Shown: positions 12,101 through 26,408, counted from the first letter of the stretch. The stretch is DNA of 64,000 bases from Trachythela sp. YZ-2020 (GCA_016169945.1 JADLSH010000373.1:1116001-1180000), one strand, 5' to 3'. Notes: a model not told the origin generated them from the letters alone. A program made the numbers and translations.

Positions 12101-15100
12101 ATACTAAAGACTCAATTATATATACAAAATAGTGGTTAACCGTGGTTAACCGTTGGAATACGCCAATGGTAACAGTAATTGCTCCTAAAACGTTTCTTAA
12201 GGGTTCCTTTATATCTAATAAAAGAATCAAGTCCCAAAAGGGATAAATTTATAACATTGCTTTAAATATAATTAAGATTTAGCTATGGTTAACCGTGCGG
12301 TTAACCGTCGAGTTATTATCCATTGAGTCTCAATCAAGTGCGCATCATATTACATTCGACTTTGCTACGGATATATGTTCGCACACACTCATATATCCTA
12401 AGTTATTCGAATTGATAATGCACTAGTACATAGCAAGTTCTGTTTTATATCCTATAAATGCTTTTAAACTCTAGTTATATGCTTATTATAAACGCTGTAT
12501 ATAACGGTGTAAACTAAGACATGGTGATTTCGACCAAGATTTAACAGGCCTGTAATGCAATTACTTCAGTTTCCGTCAGTAATGTCGGTAAAAATGCTTA
12601 AAATTGACTTTAAATTAGAGTGGCTTACACTGCAAGATGATAATTGTCAAATAAGGACAGATCATACATTCTATGTACGATATTGGCAATAGTTATCCTG
12701 CACGCTCATTACCTTGACAGTAGAATTGTTACGCGCGCTATTAATTGCAACAGTCAATTTCGCGTATTATATGTTTATGCAACACTTAAGAGATAAATAA
12801 TCGCACAATTCCTTTTAAATCTTTAAAACACGGTCTGTTTTATAACAATCTAATGCTTAGCAGAGTAATTCAGACGTTAAATCGTCAATATAACCCAACA
12901 TATTCTCGCTATTTCAAGGTCCGTTCTCAGACAATCCTGGACACAACTTGTTAATAAAATTCCAAGGTACGTCTGTCGAAGTATAAATTGTACTATAATT
13001 TCTGTATTTGACCTTGATATCCCCTTCCCCTAGACAATGTTGTTATGTTGCGTTTTAAGTCTGGGGATAATAGCAACATTGGTTGGGGAAAGGGGGGGCG
13101 AAAGCCTAATGAAATTAGTCGAATGTGTGTTCCGGAAAATTTAAGCAATTTTATCAACTGTTATGTCCACGATTGTCTGTGATACATTGCAGTTTTCGAA
13201 GTGACACGCAATCAGTTACCGATAATCGTAAGGTCCATTTTAGACATTTGTTTAAGGACAGACCACTAAGCTTTCAAATGATGCTAACCTTTCAGTTTTT
13301 GAACCATTTTTAATGGTTAAGCAAAGGCAATGCTGATAAAGACTATATATGTGAATTTGACAAAATATTGCTCGAGAGCGTCTTAGTGCAAGTACATGCA
13401 TATGCAGTACGTAAACCTAAAGGTTAAAAATACTTTGTAAGAAATGTATCAGGAGAATTTAATATCTGTGTTTTGCCGTTAATTGGGATGCTTTGTAAAT
13501 ATAAAGTGGACATAAATCGCATTTTGGGGCGAATAAGACCTACTGGTATCCAGTGGCGCCGAACGGTTAACCACAGTTAACTCACGGTTAACCATGAACA
13601 ATAATGAGAAATTGTGACTTTGTGGCGATAAATGTGCCTGCATTTTAGCATATTGTGCTGTTTCTAAACATAGTGTTAGCCATCGAAAAGAATCAAGTGT
13701 TCACAACTATGAATTGTTCAACGACGACGGTTAACCACGGTTAACCACTGTAATTTAGATATACTAAAGACTCAATTATATATACAAAATAGTGGTTAAC
13801 CGTGGTTAACCGTTGGAATACGCCAATGGTAACAGTAATTGCTCCTAAAACGTTTCTTAAGGGTTCCTTTATATCTAATAAAAGAATCAAGTCCCAAAAG
13901 GGATAAATTTATAACATTGCTTTAAATATAATTAAGATTTAGCTATGGTTAACCGTGCGGTTAACCGTCGAGTTATTATCCATTGAGTCTCAATCAAGTG
14001 CGCATCATATTACATTCGACTTTTGCTACGGATATATGTTCGCACACACTCATATATCCTAAGTTATTCGAATTGATAATGCACTAGTACATAGCAAGTT
14101 CTGTTTTATATCCTATAAATGCTTTTAAACTCTAGTTATATGCTTATTATAAACGCTGTATATAACGGTGTAAACTAAGACATGGTGATTTCGACCAAGA
14201 TTTAACAGGCCTGTAATGCAAATTACTTCAGTTTCCCGTCAGTAATGTCGGTAAAAATGCTTAAAATTGACTTTAAATTAGAGTGGCTTACACTACAAGA
14301 TGATAATTGTCAAATAAGGACAGATCATACATTCTATGTACGATATTGGCAATAGTTATCCTGCACGCTCATTACCTTGACAGTAGAATTGTTACGCGCG
14401 CTATTAATTGCAACAGTCAATTTCGCGTATTATATGTTTATGCAACACTTAAGAGATAAATAATCGTACAATTCCTTTTAAATCTTTAAAACACGGTCTG
14501 TTTTATAACAATCTAATGCTTAGCAGAGTAATTCAGACATTAAATCGTCAATATAACCCAACATATTCTCGCTATTTCAAGTTCCGTTCTCAGACAATCC
14601 TGGACACAACTTGTTAATAAAATTCCAAGGTACGTCTGTCGAAGTATTAATTGTACTATAATTTCTGTATTTGACCTTGGATATCCCCCCTTCCCCCTAG
14701 ACAATGTTGTTATGTTGCGTTTTAAGTCTGGGGATAATAATAGCAACATTGGTTGGGGGAAAGGGGGGGCGAAAGCCTAATGAAATTAGTCGAATGTGTT
14801 CCGGAAAATTTAAGCAATTTTATCAACTGTTATGTCCACGATTGTCTGTGATACATTGCAGTTTTCGAAGTGACACGCAATCAGTTACCGATAATCGTAA
14901 GGTCCATTTTAGACATTTGTTTAAGGACAGACCACTAAGCTTTCAAATGATGCTAACCTTTCAGTTTTTGAACCATTTTTAATGGTTAAGCAAAGGCAAT
15001 GCTGATAAAGACTATATATGTGAATTTGACAAAATATTGCTCGAGAGCGTCTTAGTGCAAGTACATGCATATGCAGTACGTAAACCTAAAGGTTAAAAAT

Positions 15101-18100
15101 ACTTTGTAAGAAATGTATCAGGAGAATTTAATATCTGTGTTTTGCCGTTAATTGGGATGCTTTGTAAATATAAAGTGGACATAAATCGCATTTTGGGGCG
15201 AATAAGACCTACTGGTATCCAGTGGCGCCGAACGGTTAACCACAGTTAACTCACGGTTAACCATGAACAATAATGAGAAATTGTGACTTTGTGGCGATAA
15301 ATGTGCCTGCATTTTAGCATATTGTGCTGTTTCTAAACATAGTGTTAGCCATCGAAAAGAATCAAGTGTTCACAACTATGAATTGTTCAAAACGACGACG
15401 GTTAACCACGGTTAACCACTGTAATTTAGATATACTAAAGACTCAATTATATATACAAAATAGTGGTTAACCGTGGTTAACCGTTGGAATACGCCAATGG
15501 TAACAGTAATTGCTCCTAAAACGTTTCTTAAGGGTTCCTTTATATCTAATAAAAGAATCAAGTCCCAAAAGGGATAAATTTATAACATTGCTTTAAATAT
15601 AATTAAGATTTAGCTATGGTTAACCGTGCGGTTAACCGTCGAGTTATTATCCATTGAGTCTCAATCAAGTGCGCATCATATTACATTCGACTTTTGCTAC
15701 GGATATATGTTCGCACACACTCATATATCCTAAGTTATTCGAATTGATAATGCACTAGTACATAGCAAGTTCTGTTTTATATCCTATAAATGCTTTTAAA
15801 CTCTAGTTATATGCTTATTATAAACGCTGTATATAACGGTGTAAACTAAGACATGGTGATTTCGACCAAGATTTAACAGGCCTGTAATGCAAATTACTTC
15901 AGTTTCCCGTCAGTAATGTCGGTAAAAATGCTTAAAATTGACTTTAAATTAGAGTGGCTTACACTACAAGATGATAATTGTCAAATAAGGACAGATCATA
16001 CATTCTATGTACGATATTGGCAATAGTTATCCTGCACGCTCATTACCTTGACAGTAGAATTGTTACGCGCTATTAATTGCAACAGTCAATTTCGCGTATT
16101 ATATGTTTATGCAACACTTAAGAGATAAATAATCGTACAATTCCTTTTAAATCTTTAAAACACGGTCTGTTTTATAACAATCTAATGCTTAGCAGAGTAA
16201 TTCAGACATTAAATCGTCAATATAACCCAACATATTCTCGCTATTTCAAGTTCCGTTCTCAGACAATCCTGGACACAACTTGTTAATAAAATTCCAAGGT
16301 ACGTCTGTCGAAGTATTAATTGTACTATAATTTCTGTATTTGACCTTGGATATCCCCCCTAGACAATGTTGTTATGTTGCGTTTTAAGTCTGGGGATAAT
16401 AATAGCAACATTGGTTGGGGGAAAGGGGGGGCGAAAGCCTAATGAAATTAGTCGAATGTGTGTTCCGGAAAATTTAAGCAATTTTATCAACTGTTATGTC
16501 CACGATTGTCTGTGATACATTGCAGTTTTCGAAGTGACACGCAATCAGTTACCGATAATCGTAAGGTCCATTTTAGACATTTGTTTAAGGACAGACCACT
16601 AAGCTTTCAAATGATGCTAACCTTTCAGTTTTTGAACCATTTTTAATGGTTAAGCAAAGGCAATGCTGATAAAGACTATATATGTGAATTTGACAAAATA
16701 TTGCTCGAGAGCGTCTTAGTGCAAGTACATGCATATGCAGTACGTAAACCTAAAGGTTAAAAATACTTTGTAAGAAATGTATCAGGAGAATTTAATATCT
16801 GTGTTTTGCCGTTAATTGGGATGCTTTGTAAATATAAAGTGGACATAAATCGCATTTTGGGGCGAATAAGACCGGTTAACCACAGTTAACTCGCGGTTAA
16901 CCATGAGCAATAATGAGAAATTGTGACTTTGTGGCGATAAATGTGCCTGCATATTAGCATATTGTGCTGTTTCTAAACATAGTGTTAGCCATCGAAAAGA
17001 ATCAAGTGTTCACAACTATGAATTGTTCAAATGACGACGGTTAACCACGGTTAACCACTGTAATTTAGATATACTAAAGACTCAATTATATATACAAAAT
17101 AGTGGTTAACCGTGGTTAACCGTTGGAATACGCCAATGGTAACAGTAATTGCTCCTAAAACGTTTCTTAAGGGTTCCTTTATATCTAATAAAAGAATCAA
17201 GTCCCAAAAGGGATAAATTTATAACATTGCTTTAAATATAATTAAGATTTAGCTATGGTTAACCGTGCGTTAACCGTCGAGTTATTATCCATTGAGTCTC
17301 AATCAAGTGCGCATCATATTACATTCGACTTTTGCTACGGATATATGTTCGCACACACTCATATATCCTAAGTTATTCGAATTGATAATGCACTAGTACA
17401 TAGCAAGTTCTGTTTTATATCCTATAAATGCTTTTAAACTCTAGTTATATGCTTATTATAAACGCTGTATATAACGGTGTAAACTAAGACATGGTGATTT
17501 CGACCAAGATTTAACAGGCCTGTAATGCAAATTACTTCAGTTTCCCGTCAGTAATGTCGGTAAAAATGCTTAAAATTGACTTTAAATTAGAGTGGCTTAC
17601 ACTACAAGATGATAATTGTCAAATAAGGACAGATCATACATTCTATGTACGATATTGGCAATAGTTATCCTGCACGCTCATTACCTTGACAGTAGAATTG
17701 TTACGCGCGCTATTAATTGCAACAGTCAATTTCGCGTATTATATGTTTATGCAACACTTAAGAGATAAATAATCGCACAATTCCTTTTAAATCTTTAAAA
17801 CACGGTCTGTTTTATAACAATCTAATGCTTAGCAGAGTAATTCAGACATTAAATCGTCAATATAACCCAACATATTCTCGCTATTTCAAGGTCCGTTCTC
17901 AGACAATCCTGGACACAACTTGTTAATAAAATTCCAAGGTACGTCTGTCGAAGTATAAATTGTACTATAATTTCTGTATTTGACCTTGGATATCCCCCCT
18001 TCCCCCTAGACAATGTTGTTATGTTGCGTTTTAAGTCTGGGGATAATAATAGCAACATTGGTTGGGGGAAAGGGGGGGCGAAAGCCTAATGAAATTAGTC

Positions 18101-21100
18101 GAATGTGTGTTCCGGAAAATTTAAGCAATTTTATCAACTGTTATGTCCACGATTGTCTGTGATACATTGCAGTTTTCGAAGTGACACGCAATCAGTTACC
18201 GATAATCGTAAGGTCCATTTTAGACATTTGTTTAAGGACAGACCACTAAGCTTTCAAATGATGCTAACCTTTCAGTTTTTGAACCATTTTTAATGGTTAA
18301 GCAAAGGCAATGCTGATAAAGACTATATATGTGAATTTGACAAAATATTGCTCAAGAGCGTCTTAGTGCAAGTACATGCATATGCAGTACGTAAACCTAA
18401 AGGTTAAAAATACTTTGTAAGAAATGTATCAGGAGAATTTAATATCTGTGTTTTGCCGTTAATTGGGATGCTTTGTAAATATAAAGTGGACATAAATCGC
18501 ATTTTGGGGCGAATAAGACCTACTGGTATCCAGTGGCGCCGAACGGTTAACCACAGTTAACTCACGGTTAACCATGAACAATAATGAGAAATTGTGACTT
18601 TGTGGCGATAAATGTGCCTGCATTTTAGCATATTGTGCTGTTTCTAAACATAGTGTTAGCCATCGAAAAGAATCAAGTGTTCACAACTATGAATTGTTCA
18701 AACGACGGTTAACCACGGTTAACCAATGTAATTTATATATAATAAATAATCAATTATATATACAAAATAGTGGTTAACCGTGGTTAACCGTTGAATACGC
18801 CAATGGTAACAGTAATTGCTCCTAAAACGTTTCTTAAGGGTTCCTTTATATCTAATAAAAGAATCAAGTCCCAAAAGGGATAAATTTATAACATTGCTTT
18901 AAATATAATTAAGATTTAGCTATGGTTAACCGTGCGGTTAACCGTCGAGTTATTATCCATTGAGTCTCAATCAAGTGCGCATCATATTACATTCGACTTT
19001 TGCTACGGATATATGTTCGCACACACTCATATATCCTAAGTTATTCGAATTGATAATGCACTAGTACATAGCAAGTTCTGTTTTATATCCTATAAATGCT
19101 TTTAAACTCTAGTTATATGCTTATTATAAACGCTGTATATAACGGTGTAAACTAAGACATGGTGATTTCGACCAAGATTTAACAGGCCTGTAATGCAAAT
19201 TACTTCAGTTTCCCGTCAGTAATGTCGGTAAAAATGCTTAAAATTGACTTTAAATTAGAGTGGCTTACACTACAAGATGATAATTGTCAAATAAGGACAG
19301 ATCATACATTCTATGTACGATATTGGCAATAGTTATCCTGCACGCTCATTACCTTGACAGTAGAATTGTTACGCGCGCTATTAATTGCAACAGTCAATTT
19401 CGCGTATTATATGTTTATGCAACACTTAAGAGATAAATAATCGCACAATTCCTTTTAAATCTTTAAAACAAGGTCTGTTTTATAACAATCTAATGCTTAG
19501 CAGAGTAATTCAGACGTTAAATCGTCAATATAACCCAACATATTCTCGCTATTTCAAGGTCCGTTCTCAGACAATCCTGGACACAACTTGTTAATAAAAT
19601 TCCAAGGTACGTCTGTCGAAGTATAAATTGTACTATAATTTCTGTATTTGACCTTGGATATCCCCCCTAGACAATGTTGTTATGTTGCGTTTTAAGTCTG
19701 GGGATAATAATAGCAACATTGGTTGGGAAAGGGGCGAAAGCCCTAATGAAATTAGTCGAATGTGTGTTCCGGAAAATTTAAGCAATTTTATCAACTGTTA
19801 TGTCCACGATTGTCTGTGATACATTGCAGTTTTCAGTGACACGCAATCAGTTACCGATAATCGTAAGGTCCATTTTAGACATTTGTTTAAGGACAGACCA
19901 CTAAGCTTTCAAATGATGCTAACCTTTCAGTTTTTGAACCATTTTTAATGGTTAAGCAAAGGCAATGCTGATAAAGACTATATATGTGAATTTGACAAAA
20001 TATTGCTCGAGAGCGTCTTAGTGCAAGTACATGCATATGCATGCAGTACGTAAACCTAAAGGTTAAAAATACTTTGTAAGAAATGCATCAGGAGAATTTA
20101 ATATCTGTGTTTTGCCGTTAATTGGGATGCTTTGTAAATATAAAGTGGACATAAATCGCATTTTGGGGCGAATAAGACCTACTGGTATCCAGTGGCGCCG
20201 AACGGTTAACCACAGTTAACTCACGGTTAACCATGAACAATAATGAGAAATTGTGACTTTGTGGCGATAAATGTGCCTGCATTTTAGCATATTGTGCTGT
20301 TTCTAAACATAGTGTTAGCCATCGAAAAGAATCAAGTGTTCACAACTATGAATTGTTCAAAACGACGACGGTTAACCACGGTTAACCACTGTAATTTAGA
20401 TATACTAAAGACTCAATTATATATACAAAATAGTGGTTAACCGTTGGAATACGCCAATGGTAACAGTAATTGCTCCTAAAACGTTTCTTAAGGGTTCCTT
20501 TATATCTAATAAAAGAATCAAGTCCCAAAAGGGATAAATTTATAACATTGCTTTAAATATAATTAAGATTTAGCTATGGTTAACCGTGCGGTTAACCGTC
20601 GAGTTATTATCCATTGAGTCTCAATCAAGTGCGCATCATATTACATTCGACTTTTGCTACGGATATATGTTCGCACACACTCATATATCCTAAGTTATTC
20701 GAATTGATAATGCACTAGTACATAGCAAGTTCTGTTTTATATCCTATAAATGCTTTTAAACTCTAGTTATATGCTTATTATAAACGCTGTATATAACGGT
20801 GTAAACTAAGACATGGTGATTTCGACCAAGATTTAACAGGCCTGTAATGCAAATTACTTCAGTTTCCCGTCAGTAATGTCGGTAAAAATGCTTAAAATTG
20901 ACTTTAAATTAGAGTGGCTTACACTACAAGATGATAATTGTCAAATAAGGACAGATCATACATTCTATGTACGATATTGGCAATAGTTATCCTGCACGCT
21001 CATTACCTTGACAGTAGAATTGTTACGTGCGCTATTAATTGCAACAGTCAATTTCGCGTATTATATGTTTATGCAACACTTAAGAGATAAATAATCGCAC

Positions 21101-24100
21101 AATTCCTTTTAAATCTTTAAAACACGGTCTGTTTTATAACAATCTAATGCTTAGCAGAGTAATTCAGACGTTAAATCGTCAATATAACCCAACATATTCT
21201 CGCTATTTCAAGGTCCGTTCTCAGACAATCCTGGACACAACTTGTTAATAAAATTCCAAGGTACGTCTGTCGAAGTATAAATTGTACTATAATTTCTGTA
21301 TTTGACCTTGGATATCCCCCCTTCCCCCTAGACAATGTTGTTATGTTGCGTTTTAAGTCTGGGGATAATAATAGCAACATTGGTTGGGGGAAAGGGGGGC
21401 GAAAGCCTAATGAAATTAGTCGAATGTGTGTTCCGGAAAATTTAAGCAATTTTATCAACTGTTATGTCCACGATTGTCTGTGATACATTGCAGTTTTCGA
21501 AGTGACACGCAATCAGTTACCGATAATCGTAAGGTCCATTTTAGACATTTGTTTAAGGACAGACCACTAAGCTTTCAAATGATGCTAACCTTTCAGTTTT
21601 TGAACCATTTTTAATGGTTAAGCAAAGGCAATGCTGATAAAGACTATATATGTGAATTTGACAAAATATTGCTCGAGAGCGTCTTAGTGCAAGTACATGC
21701 ATATGCATGCAGTACGTAAACCTAAAGGTTAAAAATACTTTGTAAGAAATGTATCAGGAGAATTTAATATCTGTGTTTTGCCGTTAATTGGGATGCTTTG
21801 TAAATATAAAGTGGACATAAATCGCATTTTGGGGCGAATAAGACCTACTGGTATCCAGTGGCGCCGAACGGTTAACCACAGTTAACTCACGGTTAACCAT
21901 GAACAATAATGAGAAATTGTGACTTTGTGGCGATAAATGTGCCTGCATTTTAGCATATTGTGCTGTTTCTAAACATAGTGTTAGCCATCGAAAAGAATCA
22001 AGTGTTCACAGCTATGAATTGTTCAAAACGACGACGGTTAACCACGGTTAACCACTGTAATTTAGATATACTAAAGACTCAATTATATATACAAAATAGT
22101 GGTTAACCATGGTTAACCGTTGGAATACGCCAATGGTAACAGTAATTGCTCCTAAAACGTTTCTTAAGGGTTCCTTTATATCTAATAAAAGAATCAAGTC
22201 CCAAAAGGGATAAATTTATAACATTGCTTTAAATATAATTAAGATTTAGCTATGGTTAACCGTGCGGTTAACCGTCGAGTTATTATCCATTGAGTCTCAA
22301 TCAAGTGCGCATCATATTACATTCGACTTTTGCTACGGATATATGTTCGCACACACTCATATATCCTAAGTTATTCGAATTGATAATGCACTAGTACATA
22401 GCAAGTTCTGTTTTATATCCTATAAATGCTTTTAAACTCTAGTTATATGCTTATTATAAACGCTGTATATAACGGTGTAAACTAAGACATGGTGATTTCG
22501 ACCAAGATTTAACAGGCCTGTAATGCAAATTACTTCAGTTTCCCGTCAGTAATGTCGGTAAAAATGCTTAAAATTGACTTTAAATTAGAGTGGCTTACAC
22601 TACAAGATGATAATTGTCAAATAAGGACAGATCATACATTCTATGTACGATATTGGCAATAGTTATCCTGCACGCTCATTACCTTGACAGTAGAATTGTT
22701 ACGCGCGCTATTAATTGCAACAGTCAATTTCGCGTATTATATGTTTATGCAACACTTAAGAGATAAATAATCGCACAATTCCTTTTAAATCTTTAAAACA
22801 CGGTCTGTTTTATAACAATCTAATGCTTACCAGAGTAATTCAGACGTTAAATCGTCAATATAACCCAACATATTCTCGCTATTTCAAGGTCCGTTCTCAG
22901 ACAATCCTGGACACAACTTGTTAATAAAATCCCAAGGTACGTCTGTCGAAGTATAAATTGTACTATAATTTCTGTATTTGACCTTGGATATCCCCCCTTC
23001 CCCCTAGACAATGTTATTAGTCGAATGTGTGTTCCGGAAAATTTAAGCAATTTTATCAACTGTTATGTCCACGATTGTCTGTGATACATTGCAGTTTTCG
23101 AAGTGACACGCAATCAGTTACCGATAATCGTAAGGTCCATTTTAGACATTTGTTTAAGGACAGACCACTAAGCTTTCAAATGATGCTAACCTTTCAGTTT
23201 TTGAACCATTTTTAATGGTTAAGCAAAGGCAATGCTGATAAAGACTATATATGTGAATTTGACAAAATATTGCTCGAGAGCGTCTTAGTGCAAGTACATG
23301 CATATGCAGTACGTAAACCTAAAGGTTAAAAATACTTTGTAAGAAATGTATCAGGAGAATTTAATATCTGTGTTTTGCCGTTAATTGGGATGCTTTGTAA
23401 ATATAAAGTGGACATAAATCGCATTTTGGGGCGAATAAGACCTACTGGTATCCAGTGGCACCGAACGGTTAACCACAGTTAACTCACGGTTAACCATGAA
23501 CAATAATGAGAAATTGTGACTTTGTGGCGATAAATGTGCCTGCATTTTAGCATATTGTGCTGTTTCTAAACATAGTGTTAGCCATCGAAAAGAATCAAGT
23601 GTTCACAACTATGAATTGTTCAAAACGACGACGGTTAACCACTGTAATTTAGATATACTAAAGACTCAATTATATATACAAAATAGTGGTTAACCGTGGT
23701 TAACCGTTGGAATACGCCAATGGTAACAGTAATTGCTCCTAAAACGTTTCTTAAGGGTTCCTTTATATCTAATAAAAGAATCAAGTCCCAAAAGGGATAA
23801 ATTTATAACATTGCTTTAAATATAATTAAGATTGAGCTATGGTTAACCGTGCGGTTAACCGTCGAGTTATTATCCATTGAGTCTCAATCAAGTGCGCATC
23901 ATATTACATTCGACTTTTGCTACGGATATATGTTCGCACACACTCATATATCCTAAGTTATTCGAATTGATAATGCACTAGTACATAGCAAGTTCTGTTT
24001 TATATCCTATAAATGCTTTTAAACTCTAGTTATATGCTTATTATAAACGCTGTATATAACGGTGTAAACTAAGACATGGTGATTTCGACCAAGATTTAAC

Positions 24101-24725
24101 AGGCCTGTAATGCAAATTACTTCAGTTTCCCGTCAGTAATGTCGGTAAAAATGCTTAAAATTGACTTTAAATTAGAGTGGCTTACACTACAAGATGATAA
24201 TTGTCAAATAAGGACAGATCATACATTCTATGTACGATATTGGCAATAGTTATCCTGCACGCTCATTACCTTGACAGTAGAATTGTTACGCGCTATTAAT
24301 TGCAACAGTCAATTTCGCGTATTATATGTTTATGCAACACTTAAGAGATAAATAATCGCACAATTCCTTTTAAATCTTTAAAACACGGTCTGTTTTATAA
24401 CAATCTAATGCTTAGCAGAGTAATTCAGACGTTAAATCGTCAATATAACCCAACATATTCTCGCTATTTCAAGGTCCGTTCTCAGACAATCCTGGACACA
24501 ACTTGTTAATAAAATTCCAAGGTACGTCTGTCGAAGTATAAATTGTACTATAATTTCTGTATTTGACCTTGGATATCCCCCCTTCCCCCTAGACAATGTT
24601 GTTATGTTGCGTTTTAAGTCTGGGGATAATAATAGCAACATTGGTTGGGGGAAAGGGGGGGCGAAAGCCTAATGAAATTAGTCGAATGTGTGTTCCGGAA
24701 AATTTAAGCAATTTTATCAACTGTT

Positions 24726-25295
24726 ATGTCCACGATTGTAGACCCTCCACGTAATTCTCCGGTTCGAACGGGAAACTGGCCTAATAATAATAACATTCCT
24801 CAACTACCAACACGAAAAAGTAATATTCCGTGCCCTTTTATTTCGCGACGCGGTTGGTGTTTAAAAGGTGATACGTGTGACTTTTCCCATTCAAATAAAA
24901 TTAATAACTATGAAGATTGTCAACTCCCCAATATACCAAAAGATGCGGTGTTTTGCCCGTTCTTGCGTAAAAAGGGGTTTTGCAATAAAGGAACTTCATG
25001 CGATTTTTCCCATAACCGTCAATTTCCCTCCATGTCTGGTGATCAACCCTCAGCCAACACCCAATACAATGATAGGCACCCTTTTTTAGAAAGCACGCAG
25101 CCTTTTTTATTTCGAGAGAATGCGTTAATGCCACCAAGTACTTATATGAATCTACCACCGAGATGTCTGGGCAACCATCCGTACCCATGGGGACCTATGT
25201 TCTTTCCAAGACCACTAATGGGTATATCAGTTCCTCCCCTCCGATCATACTCCGCGATAGGAATTCCAGCTCAGCCACCACCTCAACTTCGCTAA
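24726..25295 (+). CDS. LINE ORF1-like protein with two CCCH zinc fingers
   Basis: This is a 189-residue reading frame. Two fingers of spacing C-x8-C-x5-C-x3-H are visible: one starting CPFISRRGWC (about residue 37) and one starting CPFLRKKGFC (about residue 76). CCCH fingers commonly bind RNA, which fits a LINE ORF1 (RNA-binding) role. The second half is rich in Pro, Phe and Tyr. It stops three bases before the ORF2 methionine at 25298, the compact arrangement expected of LINE ORF1/ORF2. The first five codons (ATG at 24726 to 24739) lie in the last satellite unit, so the start is supplied by the satellite and the native N-terminus is probably missing. The open frame itself is intact. Confidence 0.75.
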   Translation: MSTIVDPPRNSPVRTGNWPNNNNIPQLPTRKSNIPCPFISRRGWCLKGDTCDFSHSNKINNYEDCQLPNIPKDAVFCPFLRKKGFCNKGTSCDFSHNRQFPSMSGDQPSANTQYNDRHPFLESTQPFLFRENALMPPSTYMNLPPRCLGNHPYPWGPMFFPRPLMGISVPPLRSYSAIGIPAQPPPQLR

Positions 25296-25297
25296 AC

Positions 25298-26408
25298 ATG
25301 GTCTCCCTACAACAGATAGATTCACATGAAATAAGACTTCCTCTCCATGGTAATAGATTTCCTATCTCTGATTATTGCACAATAAATACACTTGAAGTCT
25401 CTGACACAACTAAGGATACCCCAAAGGAAATCCCAGTTAGAATTACAAGCCGCCCAACAACTCTGAGAGGTAATGCTCTGAAATACCGCTGCAACCTAAT
25501 ACCAATTTCCGTAAAGGAAAGTAATATAACTATGCCACCTAGCGGCTACTCAGTTCCATCTGTACTCTTAACCAATGCATGTCATGTGACAAATAAAATT
25601 ACAGAACTTTCTGGAATCGTTGCTGTTAATAACCCGACACTAGTCATAATTACAGAATCTTGGCTGAACTCAAACTTCCCGGATGCTGCTATAGAAATTA
25701 GTAAGAAATTTAATGCATTCCGTCGAGACCGCCTTACCCCTGGTGGCGGTGTCTTAGCCTATGTGCACCACCAAATACCTACTACCCGTTTGACAAATCT
25801 TGAAGTGGACGATAAAGCCCTCAGCAGGTATAATAATTGCCGGAGATTTCAATAAAATGAAACTGAATTTACTGTGCAGACGCTTCAACCTTTGCAAAGT
25901 TGTACGGGCTCCCACTAGAGGTAGAAACGTTTTAGACCAAATCCTTACTAACATGTCAGAGCTATACAATGACATTAAACATCTCCCGCCGATTGGCCAT
26001 TCTGACCATCAGTGTCTGTTACTCACTCCAAAGCTGAAAGAAAAGGTGAAGGCGATTTCTCGAAAAGTGCGCCTGACGAAATGTAGTAACTTAGTTGAAC
26101 TGAGTATCCATCTGAATAGGCAGAACTGGGAATTGGTTTATGCTACTAATGAGATTGACGATAAAGTTAGTGCTTTCACAAGTACTATCATGTGCATTCT
26201 CAATAAAACGGTGCCCAAACGTATTATACGTTTCCACCCCTCAGATAAACCCTGGATCACCCCGCGTATTAAGCATGAAATAAAAGCCAGACAAAAAGCC
26301 TTTACATCAGGAAACAAATCAAGGTATAAAGTATTATGCGACAAAGTTTCTTCACCAGTGCAAAGAAAACGTACTACCAATCGAAAGCGGAAAATACACG
26401 TGAAATGA
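25298..26408 (+). pseudogene. LINE ORF2, apurinic-type endonuclease domain (broken)
   Basis: ORF2 starts with ATG at 25298 and runs to a stop at 25855, then continues in another frame (about 25800-26408). Endonuclease/exonuclease/phosphatase-family landmarks are VIITESWL (Glu of the active site), the GGGVLAYVH segment, AGIIIAGDFN (Asp/Asn) and GHSDHQC (catalytic Asp-His). Compared with the sister copy at 46,846-47,705, roughly 55 codons between the GGGVLAYV region and GDFN are missing, and the deletion coincides with the frameshift near 25,820-25,850. The domain nicks target DNA during LINE integration; this copy should be inactive. Confidence 0.85.

Larger units (their letters stand above)
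1..24739. repeat. 1.66-kb satellite, 15 tandem units
   Basis: Head-to-tail repeats of about 1,650-1,675 bp. Taking the TTAAGCAA motif as unit start, units begin at 1, 1653, 3322, 4983, 6658, 8326, 9999, 11655, 13317, 14986, 16650, 18297, 19952, 21618 and 23219. The last unit is cut at 24739 where a LINE begins, and the array may extend left of the window. Copies are nearly identical apart from scattered substitutions and short indels. The unit starting at 21618 is shorter (1,601 bp) because of a deletion near 23014. Each unit holds four clusters of the GGTTAACC palindrome, a C-tract/G-tract inverted repeat and a small hairpin at the unit boundary (1638-1654: AACCATT, TTT loop, AATGGTT). No tRNA, rRNA or convincing protein gene is seen; the short open frames carry replacement changes between copies and do not look selected. 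Confidence 0.97.

Noticed and set aside
1..24739. 5S rRNA, tRNA, U-snRNA or spliced-leader genes in the macrosatellite unit
   Set aside because: Looked for box A/B-like, Sm-site and known conserved core sequences by eye; none found in the unit.
24901..25188. Minus-strand 95-codon frame over the CCCH-finger ORF1
   Set aside because: Shadow of the plus-strand coding frame, with no recognisable domain.
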